This document shows positions 26,592 to 33,791 of a stretch of DNA of 64,000 bases, piece by piece. The stretch is taken from contig NZ_JAHNZZ010000001.1 in the NCBI RefSeq assembly GCF_019039215.1, positions 2,934,407 through 2,998,406 on the forward strand, in the 5' to 3' direction. The stretch comes from Bacillus sp. FJAT-29790. Lineage in GTDB: Bacteria; Bacillota; Bacilli; Bacillales; Cytobacillaceae. Each line of letters opens with the position of its first letter. The first letter of the stretch is position 1. A program made the position numbers and the translations under genes. The notes under the pieces were generated by a model. That model did not search any database. It was not told the DNA's origin and saw only the letters and a list, made by a program, of their open reading frames with translations.

Positions 26592-27254
26592 GTGTTAAGT
26601 ATATTCAAATCAAATAATGGGGTGTGGTTAAAAGCCTTCATTGGTGGGGTAGTTTTTGGCATTTTGGCACAGTTCCTCAGACAAATTCCTGGAGCCTTGA
26701 TGTATTTGGGGGCTTCGACTGCTCCGTGGGTATTCGTTGGATTTTTGTTTTCCTATTCAACATCACGCGGGGTTCATACATTGCGTAAAACCATACTCAT
26801 CGCTACGGGGAGCATATTAACCTACCTAGTTGCGTGGATTGTGTCGTACTATCTTTTGTTCGTAGTCTGTGAGTCCGTAACGTTAGCTGATGGATGGAAT
26901 AACGCCGCACCTTGGCTTTTTATCACCATACCAGCTAGCCTAATCATTGGTACAATTGCTGCCCTGTCACACAAGCGTGGATTGTTGGGAGATGTAAGTA
27001 TCGCTATACCGTTAGCTTGGTCAATTCCAGAAATCCTCGATAGCCTAAGAGAAGGCTTGATGGATGGTATTTTCTTTATTATTACTGTATCTATTCTTGC
27101 GTTATTGCTTATTAAAATTGTGATTAACGAACGTCAAGTAAATGTGTTCGCTATGTTAACATCCGTCGTAATACTAGGAGTATTGGGGACTGCCTTGTAT
27201 TTCCTCGTATGGACCAAACTTTTGAATGGTTATTCTAAATTACAAGGTTGGTAA
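26592..27254 (+). CDS. Polytopic membrane protein carried by the inverted-repeat unit
   Basis: 220 residues with about six hydrophobic helices; GTG 26,592 after GGGGGGA. Glycine-rich first helix (FIGGVVFGILAQFL) and charged short loops. No family recognised and no transposase motifs. It is the only gene between the inverted repeats, so it is the cargo. Confidence 0.65.
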   Translation: MLSIFKSNNGVWLKAFIGGVVFGILAQFLRQIPGALMYLGASTAPWVFVGFLFSYSTSRGVHTLRKTILIATGSILTYLVAWIVSYYLLFVVCESVTLADGWNNAAPWLFITIPASLIIGTIAALSHKRGLLGDVSIAIPLAWSIPEILDSLREGLMDGIFFIITVSILALLLIKIVINERQVNVFAMLTSVVILGVLGTALYFLVWTKLLNGYSKLQGW

Positions 27255-27268
27255 AATATTATGGAGAA

Positions 27269-27293
27269 AACGCTCAGAAAAAATCTGAGCGTT
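27269..27293 (+). terminator. Hairpin after the cargo gene
   Basis: AACGCTCAGA/TCTGAGCGTT with 5-nt A loop. Confidence 0.65.
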
Positions 27294-27497
27294 ATTACTT
27301 GCTATTTATATTGCTAATTTACTGTTAAAACATATGCTAACTGAGTTGCTTTTTAAATTACTTTTGGCATTTTTCTCCCCATCAACCGAACCCGTTACAT
27401 ATAGAGGTGCTTTTTGGTATGCATTTTACCCTACATTTTTAGTTGTAAATTCACGTTTTGCGATAGGAAACGGATCCCATTAATATCAGACTTCCCA

Positions 27498-27560
27498 TTT
27501 ATTAAAGTAACCTGCCCCGTTAGCTTAATAAAAAATTTGAAATAAATGTGCGTTAATGCT
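27498..27560 (-). repeat. Composite palindromic repeat, copy J
   Basis: AAAGTAACCTGCCCCGTTAG is clear; the second module is replaced by GTGCGTTAATGC, and the stop codon of the gene at 27,553 lies in this segment. The shortened form suggests a recombination or deletion at the gene end. Confidence 0.65.
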
Positions 27561-28023
27561 TTTTTTCTTCCCAAGTCTTCATTAAATTTTTGTGCAATTC
27601 CTTTGGCTTTTCAATATAAAACCAATCGATTGAATGGGCAGTTGTTGGCATCCATTTCTTACGACGGATTCTAATCTTTTCGTGATTTGTATAGTGTGGA
27701 TAAATCACGGTGGACTTCATACCTCTTACATCGGAATATTGAATACTTTCAATCTCATCCCAGTAGACTTTATTCCCTTGTAGGTCAATTACAATCCCTT
27801 CATCTTCCCAATAAAATCCCTTACCTTCTCTTCTTTTTCTTAAGAGATAAAAGGAATACCCTAAAAATACAAATGAAAAAAACACCCCTACAAAAGAGAT
27901 GAATATATTTAAGAGAATGTCTGTTAAACCCATAAAGCAAAATGAGAAAAACATTATTCCACCAGTAAACATTAAAGCCAATATTGGATACAAAGAAATT
28001 TTATACATTTTAACTTGTTCCAA
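27553..28023 (-). CDS. Membrane protein with PH-like (YcxB-type) domain
   Basis: About 156 residues: two membrane helices (hairpin near the N terminus) followed by a soluble beta-rich part (EGIVIDLQGNKVYWDEIESIQYSD...KIRIRRK...SIDWFYIEK) of the kind seen in small PH-domain membrane proteins. The ribosome site AAAGG fits TTG 28,023; the frame is open to 28,035. Function unknown. Confidence 0.6.
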   Translation of the reverse strand: MEQVKMYKISLYPILALMFTGGIMFFSFCFMGLTDILLNIFISFVGVFFSFVFLGYSFYLLRKRREGKGFYWEDEGIVIDLQGNKVYWDEIESIQYSDVRGMKSTVIYPHYTNHEKIRIRRKKWMPTTAHSIDWFYIEKPKELHKNLMKTWEEKKH

Positions 28024-28072
28024 AAATAACAACACCTTTTTAAATTTGATTTATTGTTATTTTTCAGTTGTT

Positions 28073-28169
28073 CTTGTTAAACTAAACTGCCCGTTACTTT
28101 AAGTACAATTCTTCACAATCTTATTAAGGTGTGACCACTCTTACTAAACAATCGACCCGTTTGAATAAG
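28073..28169 (-). repeat. Composite palindromic repeat, copy K
   Basis: CTTGTTAAACTAAACTGCCC-GTTACTTTAAGTACA, extension ATTCTTCACAA as in copy E, then CTTACTAAACAATCGACCC-GTTTGAATAAG. Confidence 0.78.
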
Positions 28170-28219
28170 TTTTTTTCCTCTTTACTCTTAAATTACCTTT
28201 AATTCAAATCAAAAAATCA

Positions 28220-28684
28220 CTATTTTACTTCTAATATAAATTCTCCCAAATGATTGTTATTAAGATACACAGAAACTTCCCACAGACCTGATTTTTCAAA
28301 CCCAACATATGATGGCATCGTTTTTGTTGCTCCCAAGTTAGGTTGAGTAAATCCATTATTAAACTCCCACGTTGCATTTTTTAAGTTTGGCCCATTTAAT
28401 AATATAGGGAATTTTTCTCCTGTTTCTAAATGAGTTCCTTCAACTCGAACTACTCCTTTGATTTCATCCGATTCTCCCCAAAAATGCCATACAGTTTTTT
28501 CAAATTCATTTTCTTTAAAGTTGTTGTTTAGGAAACCTACCTTACCTTCAATACCCACAAAATCCTCAGCTTCTGAAACAAATGTTGGAGTAACTTCATA
28601 ATTGATAGTTGTTTCCTTCTCACATCCTACTACGAAAAGTGCAAATATCATTCCTGTTAAAACAAAACGTACAGCACCTAACAA
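28220..28684 (-). CDS. Lipoprotein, possibly DUF4871 type
   Basis: 154 residues; signal peptide with lipobox VVGC (Cys ~21). Mature part has WHFWGESDEIKG..RVEGTH and ends TMPSYVGFEKSGLWEVSVYLNNNHLGEFILEV, the pattern of Bacillus YhfM/DUF4871-like lipoproteins. TTG start after AAGGAGTGG. The function of that family is unknown. Confidence 0.65.
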   Translation of the reverse strand: MLGAVRFVLTGMIFALFVVGCEKETTINYEVTPTFVSEAEDFVGIEGKVGFLNNNFKENEFEKTVWHFWGESDEIKGVVRVEGTHLETGEKFPILLNGPNLKNATWEFNNGFTQPNLGATKTMPSYVGFEKSGLWEVSVYLNNNHLGEFILEVK

Positions 28685-28819
28685 AACAGCCCACTCCTTT
28701 ACATAATCATTTTAAATAATAGACGAATGAATACAGCATATGTTTCACATTCAAAATATTTTTAACACCATTTTGAAGTAAATCTTTATTCCATTTTCAC
28801 CATAATATCCAGATGTTTT

Positions 28820-28890
28820 CTTGAACTATACTGCTCCTTTAGTGAAAAAGCGACTGTTCTTGTTGAACAATCGCTACCCGTTAGTTCAAG
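28820..28890 (-). repeat. Composite palindromic repeat, copy L
   Basis: CTTGAACTATACTGCTCCTT-TAGTGAAAAAG with hairpin GCGACTGTTC/GAACAATCGC whose loop holds CTTGTTGAA, then ACCCGTTAGTTCAAGAG. The T-run lies on the minus strand. Confidence 0.8.
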
Positions 28891-28908
28891 AGCATTTACC
28901 TTTTTAAC

Positions 28909-29361
28909 CTATAAATCTTGAGATAAACGAACCATATCCCTGCACTGAATACCGTTTTCAAAAATTTCTTCTGAATAATGCCTAACAAAAAAGTCCATAT
29001 CAACACCAACTATTCTAAATCCACATTTTTGATAAAGAGCCAATTGCCCTATACTTGAATTTCCAGTTCCAATTTCAATTGTTTTGTAGCCCTGTGTCTT
29101 GGCTACCTTAATTGCATCCATTATCAATTGCTTCCCTATACCTCTACCATGTTGCTCTTCTACCACCGCAACGTTCACCAGCTCCACTGTTTCTGGTCTT
29201 GTAGGAAGCAATACATAAACTCCAACAATTTGCTGTTCGATTTCAGCTATAAAACATTCGCCCCTATTGACATATTCCTCAACAATCTCTATTGAAGGGT
29301 CAGCTAATAAAAACAATTCCATTGGAAGTTTTTCACCTTTATTAAGTTTCCTAATATCCAT
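28909..29361 (-). CDS. GNAT-family N-acetyltransferase
   Basis: 150 residues, GNAT fold: GECFIAEIEQQIVGVYVLLP, NVAVVEEQHGRGIGKQLI (acetyl-CoA binding), ALYQKCGFRIVGVDMDFFVRHY. Ideal AGGAGG at 5 nt. Substrate unknown. A single-gene unit between repeat copies L and M. Confidence 0.88.
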   Translation of the reverse strand: MDIRKLNKGEKLPMELFLLADPSIEIVEEYVNRGECFIAEIEQQIVGVYVLLPTRPETVELVNVAVVEEQHGRGIGKQLIMDAIKVAKTQGYKTIEIGTGNSSIGQLALYQKCGFRIVGVDMDFFVRHYSEEIFENGIQCRDMVRLSQDL

Positions 29362-29401
29362 TTTATCCTCCTTTGAATTAACCTTTGTATATCATTGTTT
29401 A

Positions 29402-29485
29402 TTTTACTAAACTGCCCTGTTATTCGAATAAGAAAAAGGGTCACCGCAGCAATTCGTTCATGTACTCTTGCCCCCGTTAGTCAAA
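29402..29485 (-). repeat. Composite palindromic repeat, copy M
   Basis: ACTAAACTGCCCTGTTATTC-GAATAAG, central GGGTCACCGCAGCAA, then ACTCTTGCCCCC-GTTAGTCAAAA. The gene at 29,495 ends 10 bp further. Confidence 0.75.
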
Positions 29486-29494
29486 ATTTTAAGA

Positions 29495-30016
29495 TTAGTT
29501 TCCATCAATTGGAGTGGTTGTTACTGCACCACTTTGAACAATTACCACACTCTTCAAGTCTCTTGAAACTTCTTTATTAACCTCAATTACAAATGTTCTT
29601 GGTGTTGCATCAGAAGTACAGGTACCATCTGGTTGCGATAAAGGCACTGTGATAGCTTTGTTGTCTGAGTTTAGTTCAATATTTTTAATCTTATAGGGAC
29701 AACTTCCAGACTCCTGAATTCCAATGAAAATAACATTTTTCTCGTTAAAGTCTACATTTGGTGTCTTATTTTCAATTCCATATATGTTCCATGTTTCTTC
29801 AAATTCAGATTGATTAACGACTTTTTTTACTAAATACTGAAAATAAGGTGTTGTGTCCCTTTTAAACGCCACCTCATCAAAATCCGTAGGCAAAGATTTT
29901 TCACTTGCTATCAAACCGAAGTTAAATTGATTATCTTCTGCGTTGTTACTGCAACCAAATACGAATAAAAGTGACAAAAATACAGCAAGTGCAAGAAATG
30001 GTTTAATAAACGGCAT
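29495..30016 (-). CDS. Lipoprotein with PrcB-like C-terminal domain
   Basis: 173 residues; lipobox VFGC (Cys 22). The C-terminal half (FEETWNIYG, VDFNEKNVIFIGIQESGSCPYKIKNIEL) resembles the PrcB_C domain, first seen in a protease-complex-stabilising protein and frequent in secreted Bacillus proteins. Ribosome site AAGGAGG. The function here is unknown. Confidence 0.68.
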   Translation of the reverse strand: MPFIKPFLALAVFLSLLFVFGCSNNAEDNQFNFGLIASEKSLPTDFDEVAFKRDTTPYFQYLVKKVVNQSEFEETWNIYGIENKTPNVDFNEKNVIFIGIQESGSCPYKIKNIELNSDNKAITVPLSQPDGTCTSDATPRTFVIEVNKEVSRDLKSVVIVQSGAVTTTPIDGN

Positions 30017-30061
30017 CTTATCCCTCCTTCATTACCATTATTTTACCATGACCTCCATATT

Positions 30062-30156
30062 CCCTGTTAAACAAAACTGCCCGTTAGCACAACAAGAAAA
30101 AAGATGCTGCCGCTGCAACACCTAGTTTAATTCTTGCACCCATTAGTTCAATAAGA
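30062..30156 (-). repeat. Composite palindromic repeat, copy N
   Basis: CTGTTAAACAAAACTGCCC-GTTAGCACAACAAG, central hairpin GCTGCCGCTGCAAC, then TTCTTGCACCC-ATTAGTTCAATAAG. The stop codon of the gene at 30,148 is inside the repeat, very much like copy E in sequence. Confidence 0.82.
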
Positions 30157-30408
30157 AGAATAATGTTTTACAGTTTCCCAGGGGGAATCAGAATCGTTTG
30201 GTTTTTTCCAAACCTGTCCATTAGTCTTATCATAGAGGTAAAGCCATCCTTCACTTACAATTAATTCATACTGTCCACCACTTGGTTGGTCAACACTTAT
30301 TGAACTTGGAATATAAGGCTTTGAATTAGTAATGGCATTAGATACAAACCATCCAAAAATCAATAAACAGGCACCAAGAACAATTATTGAAGCAGATAAA
30401 GCCCTCAC
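30148..30408 (-). CDS. Small membrane-anchored protein, paralog of the one at 24,533
   Basis: 86 residues: helix (about 4-24) and an extracellular tail SGGQYELIVSEGWLYLYDKTNGQVWKK...SPWETVK. GTG start after GGAGGGGG. It shares plan and the DK.TG..W...W pattern with the protein at 24,790. The stop codon TGA is formed by the bordering repeat. Confidence 0.6.
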   Translation of the reverse strand: MRALSASIIVLGACLLIFGWFVSNAITNSKPYIPSSISVDQPSGGQYELIVSEGWLYLYDKTNGQVWKKPNDSDSPWETVKHYSSY

Positions 30409-30480
30409 ATTAATTCCCCCTCCACTTTATCCTTATTTCCCCATTTAACACCATCTGTTTGAGTCCTATTTTCCTTTTTC

Positions 30481-30562
30481 CTTATTCAACAAACCTATCC
30501 ATTTGCACAATACAAATAAGCGTTCCTGCATGTTACAGAAAAGCACCCGTTTGTTTAATAAG
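30481..30562 (-). repeat. Composite palindromic repeat, copy O
   Basis: CTTATTCAACAAACCTATCC-ATTTGCACAATAC, centre GCGTTCCTGCATGTTACAG, then AAGCACCCGTTTGTTTAATA-AG. Confidence 0.72.
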
Positions 30563-30596
30563 CATTTGTTCGTCTGTACCTATCATCTATAAGACT

Positions 30597-30785
30597 CTAT
30601 CCCTCTAATCCAGCAACTGCAATACTCCACATCATAACGGCGAATGATACCGTCAACCAAAATGTGTTTATAGAAAAGTCCTCTTCGGTTTTCACCTTTT
30701 TGATAATGCTAACTAAATTTAAACAAAAAATTATTGCCAGGATTGGAGTTCCATACACTGCAATAAAAATAAAAAACATCACCAC
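30597..30785 (-). CDS. Small two-helix membrane protein
   Basis: 62 residues: helices at about 3-26 and 42-58 with a charged loop KKVKTEEDFS. GTG/ATG start cluster behind AGAGGGA. Unknown function. Confidence 0.5.
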   Translation of the reverse strand: MVMFFIFIAVYGTPILAIIFCLNLVSIIKKVKTEEDFSINTFWLTVSFAVMMWSIAVAGLEG

Positions 30786-31136
30786 TAATCCCTCTTATCT
30801 CTTTATTTTTGCACCCTTTTATTGTAATGCGACAACATCTATAATACACCGAAATGACCATAGTTGTTTTCCGTAAAAGTTGGCTTTCAGTTCCAAAAGG
30901 TTCATTCTTCTTCAGCTAACCTGCTTCGTTACTTTAAGTACAAAGTTTCACAAACTAGCCTAAACTTTCACCAGATATCTAGGTGTTATTCCACAATCTG
31001 CCCTTTTCATGAATAAAGACGCTTTCCTTATTTCAGAAAAGCGCCGTATTGTTGAAACTCGTTATTTAACTAAAGCTCCCGTTAGCCTACCATGATTCAG
31101 AAATTCACCACAGAGAATGAAAGATAATTATGTTCT
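30786..31136 (-). repeat. Gap with repeat copies P1 and P2
   Basis: No gene seen. P1 (30,907-30,952): TCAGCTAACCTGCTTCGTTA-CTTTAAGTACA. P2 (30,990-31,090): CCACAATCTGCCC..., hairpin GACGCTTTCC/..GAAAAGCGCC with loop CTTATTTCA, then CTCCCGTTAGCC. The pair has the same layout as F1/F2 at 23.5 kb. Confidence 0.6.
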
Positions 31137-32171
31137 TTAAAAGGGAAAATCATTACCGTTCTTGTCTTGGACAATTAGGTCATATTTCTGTTTCTCTGTC
31201 TTTGTTTTTCCTTCTTCGCTATCCAGGTACTCTGTTATTTCTTTTCGGATTTTGGTTACCGTTTCTTTAGCCTCTGCATCCGATGATTTCATGCTCGTCA
31301 TGATGGTAATGGACACTTTTTCAGGCTTGTAAGAATAGCTAATGTCAGCTACTCGGTACTCTTTTTTCAGGTAAAACTCTTCTTCAATCCTTATCATGGC
31401 GGGCATCCATTGACTCTCAAGTTCTTCTTCAGAAACGTCTCGAGTTATAATCTGTACCTGTTTCGGTGAACCGTTTGCTTTCAAAAGTTCAATTGCGGCC
31501 TTGTAGATTTCTACTTTCTTAGCTTCATCGGCAATCGGGATGTACACTTTGACTACATGGCTATATGCGTTAATATTCATAATCGGATAGCCCGCTATCT
31601 GCAAGTCCCGCATTAACTTTTCACCTAGTTCCTCCCTTTGTTTTTCTATCTCATTTAGCGCAGGAGATCCCTCATTCGTGTCAGAAACCATTAACTCGTA
31701 GTTATCATACCCTCTTTTTTCCAAAACCTCAGTCAAAATATTTAAAACTTTGTCCTCTTCTTGATTGACGTATTCTTTCGTTCCCTTCAATCGTATGTCA
31801 AAGAGTGGCTTCTGTCCCCACATACCCATGCCGATACCTGCTGGTTTATACCCTTCTTTCTCCAACGTCTCCGCAATTACTTCCTGTATCGGTTTATGGA
31901 ATACTTGTCCTAGATACGGGATTTTTGATACTACTTCCGCCATAGTTGGATTCAGGAATGCAGAACCCGTTAGGATGACAAGACTGATAACCGCTGCAAC
32001 TACAAACTGGGATTTCCTCCACCCTCTATTTCTTCTTGTAGGTTTTTCGAAATCCCCTCTTTTTTTCGACTCTCCCTTAATGTTTTTAGAAAATTCGTAC
32101 ATGGAAGATGGCACCTGGATTTTCTCCATCTCTTCTTCGATATCTTTCTTCAACGATTCATCAATCTTCAT
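31137..32171 (-). CDS. Membrane-anchored anti-sigma-like protein (DUF4179/DUF4030 type)
   Basis: 344 residues: cytosolic N-terminal ~50 residues, one membrane helix (about 52-72, FVVAAVISLVILTGSAF), then a large extracellular domain. The start overlaps the stop of the upstream ECF sigma gene by 4 bp, the normal arrangement for an anti-sigma factor. So it probably binds the sigma factor at the membrane through its short N-terminal part. The extracellular part (IPYLGQVF, then repeated LEKRGY/LQIAGYP) resembles DUF4030; its signal is unknown. Confidence 0.7.
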   Translation of the reverse strand: MKIDESLKKDIEEEMEKIQVPSSMYEFSKNIKGESKKRGDFEKPTRRNRGWRKSQFVVAAVISLVILTGSAFLNPTMAEVVSKIPYLGQVFHKPIQEVIAETLEKEGYKPAGIGMGMWGQKPLFDIRLKGTKEYVNQEEDKVLNILTEVLEKRGYDNYELMVSDTNEGSPALNEIEKQREELGEKLMRDLQIAGYPIMNINAYSHVVKVYIPIADEAKKVEIYKAAIELLKANGSPKQVQIITRDVSEEELESQWMPAMIRIEEEFYLKKEYRVADISYSYKPEKVSITIMTSMKSSDAEAKETVTKIRKEITEYLDSEEGKTKTEKQKYDLIVQDKNGNDFPF

Positions 32172-32704
32172 TGTGAATTCACCCCTATAAACTGATTTTC
32201 GATCAACCTTTTTTTCAGAGCATTCCTCGCTCTACGAAGGTGGGATTTGACCGTCGAACTTTTCAGTCCCAGCAAATCTGAAATTTCTTGGATTGCTAGC
32301 TCTTGGTAATAGTAGAGTATGAGGACGTTCTGGTAGTCACAGTTATCAAGGGATGATATGCCCTTTTTAATATCGTTTTCGGTTTCCAATTTTAGTACGC
32401 TTTCCATCACACAATGTTTGTCTGTAACCACATCGATTTCAAGCGGTGATTCCTTCAGGCGATCATTCTTTCTCCAAGCATCGATCGAGCGGTGGGAGAC
32501 CAGTTTATAAAACCAGGCGTTGAAATAGGTGATATCCTTTCCACTCATAATATTACGGTATACCTCAATCAACGCATTTTGGACAACCTCTTCCGCCTGT
32601 TCCTTCGACTTGAGAATACTAAAACTGGTCCTGTACCCCTTTTCAATCAAGGGGTTGACTAGTTGAGCAAAAGCTTCGTGCTCGCCGTTCCTGATCCGTG
32701 TCAT
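32168..32704 (-). CDS. ECF-type sigma factor
   Basis: 178 residues: region 2 (EHEAFAQLVN..., QNALIEVYRNI, FNAWFYKLVSHRSIDAWR) and region 4 (LDNCDYQNVLILYYYQELAIQEISDLLGLKSSTVKSHLRRARNALKK). Co-transcribed with the putative anti-sigma gene. The ATG at 32,704 has no ribosome site. A perfect AAGGGGG is placed 8 nt before an in-frame ATA, six codons earlier, so the true start is uncertain or weak. Confidence 0.87.
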   Translation of the reverse strand: MTRIRNGEHEAFAQLVNPLIEKGYRTSFSILKSKEQAEEVVQNALIEVYRNIMSGKDITYFNAWFYKLVSHRSIDAWRKNDRLKESPLEIDVVTDKHCVMESVLKLETENDIKKGISSLDNCDYQNVLILYYYQELAIQEISDLLGLKSSTVKSHLRRARNALKKRLIENQFIGVNSQ

Positions 32705-32971
32705 CAGTGTTTTCTGTTCTATGAGGAAAACCCCCTTTTTTGTTTCTACCTTTTAGGCGACGGTGAGACTGTTTAGGATGCACAATTCGAAAAAATAAAA
32801 TGGAAAAGGAGTTGAATTGACTTTCAACTCTAGCCAAGATTGAATTAGAGGCTGTTTTTTTGTAACTGTTTTTTCCGAAAACTCAGATTAAATATTAATG
32901 AAGGCTTCAGTTAATATAAATAAATAACCCAGTTCAATGAACTCGGCTAATACCTTATATTTATTTTAATG

Positions 32972-33040
32972 CTTGTTCACTAAACTGCTCCGTTAGTAAA
33001 AATACTTTTCTCCTCTTGAAGAAATACCCTATTAGCTTTC
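32972..33040 (-). repeat. Composite palindromic repeat, copy Q
   Basis: CTTGTTCACTAAACTGCTCC-GTTAGTAAAAATAC, then a degenerate second module TACCCTATTAGCTTTC. Confidence 0.6.
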
Positions 33041-33430
33041 ATGCAGTACAAGATCAACGCTGCATCATAGAAAGGAAATTAAAGAAATCATAGATTGCCC
33101 TAACCAAATCATCAATAAAATTCTCCTAATTAATCCTCGTTACAAAATTTAATTTCTATAAACCATTTTAATCGAGTAGATATAATTGTAAATTTATTTT
33201 AGTAACATTATGGGAACAAACTATCAACTGTTAATACTCAAAACTATTTTTAACTTAGTAATATTTAATTAGTAATCTAATCATTGTATTATTACATGAA
33301 TATTATTACTACTATAAAACCGAGATATATTTTCCGACATACCCTAAAAACCGAGAGGGGTACTATAATGCGAGTCGTATTCTTAAACTAATTGAATAAA
33401 AGCCTTGTATCATAGCACAATCAAATAAAG

Positions 33431-33482
33431 TTCTCGGTTCTTGCCTAGGTAATTGATCAATTACCTAAGCAAGAACCGAGAA
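33431..33482. repeat. 52-bp near-perfect palindrome
   Basis: Two 26-bp arms with one mismatch and no loop (TTCTCGGTTCTTGC... / ...GCAAGAACCGAGAA; centre TGATCA). Its outer ends contain CCGAGAA, also found singly at 33,316, 33,346 and 33,502. No T-run, so not an ordinary terminator. It could be a recombination, replication or dimeric-protein binding site. Confidence 0.75.
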
Positions 33483-33791
33483 GTAAATACATGTCCCATC
33501 TAAAAACCGAGAAATCAATTTTTCTAATTCCTACTTTTCGTAGTGTGTTGAACCACTACAAGTTCAACATACCTATTTGCAGCTAGTGAATGAAATCATA
33601 CTATTAAGGATTGGAAACTCCAAATATTCAAATGTAAAGTAGAAAATTTATTAAGTCATATATCTTGTAAGAGAAAACTCAGAGGCTTAATTCCTCTGCG
33701 TTTTCGAATAATTAGATATTTTATTCAAAAAAGACCCAGTAGTTGAAGTGTTTTTTCCAGAAAATTATTAACTTCTTAGTATAAATTAACC

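Larger units (their letters stand above)
26236..27397. mobile_element. 1,162-bp terminal-inverted-repeat unit with 9-bp target duplication
   Basis: Perfect 27-bp inverted repeats at 26,236-26,262 and 27,371-27,397 (outer ends TAACGGGTTCGGTTGATGGG). Both are flanked by the direct repeat CATATAGAG (26,227-26,235 and 27,398-27,406). It sits in the loop of a former terminator hairpin (AAAAGACACC ... GGTGCTTTTT). It carries one membrane-protein gene and no transposase, so it would need an enzyme from elsewhere. Confidence 0.85.
32705..33791. other. 1.1-kb region without genes
   Basis: Contains repeat copy Q (32,972-33,040), several AAAACCGAGA boxes at 33,316, 33,346 and 33,502, and the 52-bp palindrome at 33,431. 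The rest is very AT-rich, and I found no credible ORF. The combination of boxes, long palindrome and AT-rich DNA is unusual for a plain spacer. Confidence 0.6.

Noticed and set aside
32643-32837. 64-residue ORF upstream of the sigma gene
   Set aside because: Out-of-frame overlap with the sigma factor gene, no ribosome site.
20222-33040. Classical integron with attC sites
   Set aside because: No tyrosine integron integrase in the window and the repeats lack canonical RYYYAAC/GTTRRRY pairing; only the layout is similar.
20222-33040. CRISPR array
   Set aside because: Repeats are long, variable, and separated by genes instead of short unique spacers; no cas genes.
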